Below the pieces are notes generated by a model. It made no database searches, was not told where the DNA came from, and saw only the letters and a list, made by a program, of their open reading frames with translations. Made by a program: the position numbers and the translations under genes. A DNA stretch of 64,000 nucleotides, taken from contig OY969922.1 of NCBI GenBank assembly GCA_963704595.1, forward strand, positions 3,410,001-3,474,000, in the 5' to 3' direction. This document shows, piece after piece, positions 61,418-64,000 of the stretch (its first letter is position 1; the number at the start of each line of letters is the position of its first letter). Origin of the DNA: Acuticoccus sp963704595 (GTDB lineage: Bacteria > Pseudomonadota > Alphaproteobacteria > Rhizobiales > Amorphaceae).

Positions 61418-62277
61418 CGGAGGCCGCAATGGAAGACGACGCCCCCGGCATGGAAAAGATTGCGCCCACGCTCAACGTCCGCGCCCCGCGCGCCGCCCGC
61501 ACGCTCGGCGAACCCATCGTGGTGGTCGACCGCGTCTCGAAGGCCTTTCACGGCAACCCGGTGCTGCACGAGGTCTCCCTCACCGTGCGCCAGGGCGAGG
61601 TGGTCGTGCTTGCCGGCCGCTCCGGCTCCGGCAAGTCCACGCTGCTGCGCTGCATCGACCAGCTCGAAACCATCGACGGCGGCACCATCCGCGCCTGCGG
61701 CCACCTGATGGGCTTTCGCGAGGGCAAGGGCGGCAGGCTCGTGCCGCTGAAGGATCGCGAAGTCGCCCGCCAGCGGCGCGATCTCGGCATGGTGTTCCAG
61801 TCGTTCAACCTCTTCCCGCACCTCACGGTGAAGGACAACATCACCGTCTCGCCGGTAAAAATCCTCGGCGCCGACAAGGCGGCGACCGAAAGGCACGCCC
61901 GCGAGCTCCTGGAGCGCGTCGGCTTGCCGGACAAGGCGGACGCCTACCCCGGGCAGCTGTCCGGCGGCCAGCAGCAGCGCGTCGCCATTGCCCGCGCGCT
62001 GGCGATGAAGCCGAAGGTGATGCTGTTCGACGAGCCGACCTCAGCGCTCGACCCCGAGATGATCTCCGAGGTGCTCGACGTGATGATCGACCTCTCCACC
62101 GAGGGGATGACGATGATCGTCGTCACCCACGAGATGGGGTTCGCCCGCGCCGCCGCCGACCGCACGCTCCTGATGCACGACGGCCGGATCGTGGAGGACG
62201 CGCCGCCGGAGGAATTCTTCACCAACCCGAAGAGCGAGCACACCAAGCTCTTCCTCTCCAAGATCCTGCAGCATTGA
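61414..62277 (+). CDS. ABC transporter ATP-binding protein, polar amino-acid type
   Basis: The 287-residue protein has Walker A LAGRSGSGKSTLLRCI, a Q-loop in MVFQSFNLFPHLT, signature LSGGQQQRVAIARAL and Walker B VMLFDEPTSALDPE with the His in VVTHEMGFARAAADR. The N-terminal 30 residues are an uncommon extension; an alternative start is the ATG six codons in. It is translationally coupled to the permease (ATGA overlap) and is followed two bases later by the hydrolase gene. Confidence 0.95.
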   Translation: MTEAAMEDDAPGMEKIAPTLNVRAPRAARTLGEPIVVVDRVSKAFHGNPVLHEVSLTVRQGEVVVLAGRSGSGKSTLLRCIDQLETIDGGTIRACGHLMGFREGKGGRLVPLKDREVARQRRDLGMVFQSFNLFPHLTVKDNITVSPVKILGADKAATERHARELLERVGLPDKADAYPGQLSGGQQQRVAIARALAMKPKVMLFDEPTSALDPEMISEVLDVMIDLSTEGMTMIVVTHEMGFARAAADRTLLMHDGRIVEDAPPEEFFTNPKSEHTKLFLSKILQH

Positions 62278-62279
62278 CC

Positions 62280-63305
62280 ATGGGCGTGGTACGCACCGTC
62301 AGGGGCGACGTAGCGGCGGAGGCCATCGGCCCCGTCATGTTCCACGAGCACGTCCTGTTCGACATCGTGCCGCCCGGCGCCACCGGCGACCGCGACGCCG
62401 AGATCACGCCGCAGAACCGCTGGCAGATCAACTACCGCTCCAACGAGACCCCGGCCAACGCGCACCAGCAGGACGTCGCCGTCGCCGCCGCCGAGCTCGG
62501 CGCGTTCGCGGTGGACGGCGGCTCGCTGATCGTCGACCAGTCCATCGCCGGGCTTGCCCGCGACCCCGAAGGTCTGCGCGCTGCCAGCGAGGCGTCCGGC
62601 GTCCACGTCGTCGCCGCGGCCGGCACCTACACCGCGCCCTATCTTCCGGCCGAGACCCTGGCCGCATCTGCCGAGGCGCTCGCCGACCTCTTTACCGCCG
62701 AAGTCACCGCCGGCCTCGACGGTACGGACGTCCGCGCCGGGTTGATCGGCGAGATCGGCTGCTCGTGGCCGATGGAGCCGGTGGAGGCACGCGCGCTCGA
62801 AGCCGCCGCCGGTGCGCAGGCCGACGACCGGCGCCGCGATCAGCGTCCACCCCGGCCGCCATGCCGATGCGTGCAGCGAGATCCTCGACATCCTGGAGAG
62901 GCGCCGGCGCGGACCTTTCGCGCGTCGTCCTCTGCCACATGGACCGCACCTATCCGGACGGCACGGGCATCCGCGCCGCTGCTGGAGCGCGGCGCGGTGG
63001 TGGAGTGGGACTTCTTCGGCATCGAGCAGTCGCACTACTGGATGGGGCCGGTGGAACTCCCGACCGACCTTGGCCGCCTCCGCCTCATCGACGCGCTGGC
63101 GGCGGATGGTTTCGGCGAACAGATCACCATCAGCCACGACATCTGCACGAAGACCCGCCTCACAAGGTGGGGCGGCCACGGCTACGGCCACATCCTGCGC
63201 AACGTGCGCCCGCTGATGGCGCGCCTCGGCTTCTCCCCCTCCCTCGTTGCCGCGCTCTGCCGCGACACGCCCCTCAGGCTTTTGACACTCAAGGAGGCCG
63301 TCTGA
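62280..63305 (+). pseudogene. Phosphotriesterase-family hydrolase with three single-base insertions
   Basis: The gene starts at ATG 62280, two bases after the ATPase stop. The first frame holds the metal pair in VMFHEHVLFDIV and GEIGCSWPMEP, then loses frame near 62825 (expected TTGAAISVHPGRHADA lies in the second frame), again near 62900 (AGADLSRVVLCHMDRT in the third), and returns near 62985 to the first frame with LLERGAVVEWDFFG, the Asp-His block TISHDICTKTRL and the end at 63305. Three single-base insertions restore the net frame, so an open frame survives but carries about 55 wrong residues. The metal His residues of the family lie within that part. Expected size is 340 residues. Lactonase or amidohydrolase activity is more likely than phosphotriesterase. 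Confidence 0.82.
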
Positions 63306-64000
63306 TGGCCCGGTTTCGCGGCACCTATACCGTGATGATCACTGCGTTCGACGAGGCCGGTGCGCTGGACCTGCCCGCCCTCGCCCGCTTCACCAACTGG
63401 CAGATCGAGGAAGGCATCCACGGCCTCATTCCGCTGGGCTCCACCGGCGAGTTCCTGTCGCTGACCGCGGCCGAGCGCGAGGCGGTGGCGAAGTGCGTGG
63501 TCGACACCGCGGCGGGCCGCGTGCCGGTGCTGATCGGCGCCGGCGCCGAGCGCACCGAGGACGTGATGGACAATGCCAGGATGGCGCGCGACCTCGGGGC
63601 CGACGGCATCATGGTGATCCCGCCGTTCTACTCGACCCCCACCGAGGCCGAGCTCTACCGCCACTACGAGCGGATCGCGGGCGCCACCGACCTGCCGGTG
63701 ATGATCTACAACAACCCCGCCACCGCCAACGTCGACCTCACGCCGCCCATCGTGGCGAAGCTCAGCGAGATCGAGCACATCGACTACATCAAGGAATCGA
63801 CGATGGACGTGACGCGCGTGCGCGACATCATCGACATGTGCGGCGACCGGATGACCGTGTTCGGCGGCATCATGGGCTACGAATCCTTCTGCAATGGCGC
63901 GGAAGGTTGGGTCGCGGTCGGCTCGAACCTTCTGCCGCGCGCCTGCGCCGACCTCTTCACGCTGACGGCGGACAAGGGCGACCACGTTGCCGCCCGCAAG
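63305..64000 (+). CDS. DapA-family (dihydrodipicolinate synthase-like) aldolase, truncated by the right edge
   Basis: The first 232 codons of a class I aldolase family member are seen. ATG 63305 overlaps the upstream stop TGA by one base. Motifs: GSTGEFLSLT for the pyruvate-binding Thr/Ser, the catalytic Tyr in IYNNPATAN and the Schiff-base Lys in YIKESTMDV. True DHDPS has an Arg after the Tyr loop (YNVPxRT); here the position holds an Ala, so lysine synthesis is unlikely and a catabolic retro-aldol or dehydratase reaction on a 2-oxo acid is expected. The frame continues past base 64000. Confidence 0.9.
   Translation, partial: MARFRGTYTVMITAFDEAGALDLPALARFTNWQIEEGIHGLIPLGSTGEFLSLTAAEREAVAKCVVDTAAGRVPVLIGAGAERTEDVMDNARMARDLGADGIMVIPPFYSTPTEAELYRHYERIAGATDLPVMIYNNPATANVDLTPPIVAKLSEIEHIDYIKESTMDVTRVRDIIDMCGDRMTVFGGIMGYESFCNGAEGWVAVGSNLLPRACADLFTLTADKGDHVAARK

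Noticed and set aside
63305..64000. Annotating the last gene as dapA of lysine synthesis
   Set aside because: The Arg of the DHDPS active site is missing and the gene sits in a catabolic-type operon.

Overview
The window is about 64 kb of high-GC chromosomal DNA from an alphaproteobacterium, most likely of the order Hyphomicrobiales (Rhizobiales). The evidence is gene content and order: a phaC/alaC/hom/glpX/recJ neighbourhood, chorismate mutase-hisC-tyrA next to metX-metW, a phbA/phbB/phaR polyhydroxybutyrate locus, mtgA with rpmF and ispA, and lptB-rpoN-hpf-ptsN. Two GGAAC-type promoters resemble the alphaproteobacterial EcfG general-stress promoter. Genus cannot be settled from the sequence. 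No rRNA, tRNA, CRISPR array, IS element or prophage was seen, and no gene-free stretch exceeds 300 bases.

Layout. 0-4 kb: MarC protein, GNAT acetyltransferase, a fused SMP-30/isochorismatase gene (frameshifted) and a metallo-beta-lactamase lactonase-like gene. 4-9.3 kb: an RND efflux adaptor/pump pair and a small secreted charged-repeat protein with an EcfG-like promoter. 9.3-18.2 kb: recJ, a DUF2459 protein, glpX, an inverted MFS gene, a 27-bp-arm palindrome, hom, an unknown gene, an alaC-like aminotransferase and a lipoprotein. 18.3-29.2 kb: phaC, cysK, the aromatic operon (chorismate mutase-hisC-tyrA), metX-metW, a methyltransferase, gloB, a cupin and a Ca2+/Na+ exchanger. 29.2-33.7 kb: phbB, a manganese catalase, phbA, phaR and a small membrane protein. 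33.9-44.3 kb: rpmF, mtgA, ispA, a Pro/His/Tyr-rich secreted protein, leuC, a SnoaL-like protein, ptsN, hpf, rpoN, lptB, an O-antigen ligase and yciB/ispZ. 44.4-57.5 kb: a CHAP-like cysteine hydrolase candidate, a DUF1127 protein, an ArsR regulator, acs, a TAXI-type TRAP transporter, a membrane class III cyclase, a glutathione transferase, a DedA-like protein, dsbB, a zincin, an aldose epimerase and an esterase. 57.5-64 kb: a GntR repressor divergent from an operon of M20 hydrolase, amino-acid-type ABC transporter, phosphotriesterase-family hydrolase and DapA-family aldolase, which runs off the right edge.

Functional links. phaC, phbA, phbB and phaR form a PHB synthesis and granule-control set fed by acetyl-CoA (acs). 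hom, metX/metW and cysK serve methionine and cysteine synthesis. Chorismate mutase, hisC and tyrA serve aromatic amino acids. rpoN, hpf and ptsN are a conserved nitrogen/stress regulatory group. The right-end operon looks like a self-contained uptake-and-degradation pathway for an unidentified amide-, ester- or lactone-containing substrate.

Caution. At least ten single-base indels, nearly all insertions of one base, interrupt eight otherwise well-conserved genes (SMP-30/isochorismatase, MFS, lipoprotein, phbB, ispA, yciB, cyclase, phosphotriesterase). Consensus errors in the assembly are the simplest explanation, so these genes are described as frameshifted but probably intact in the organism.
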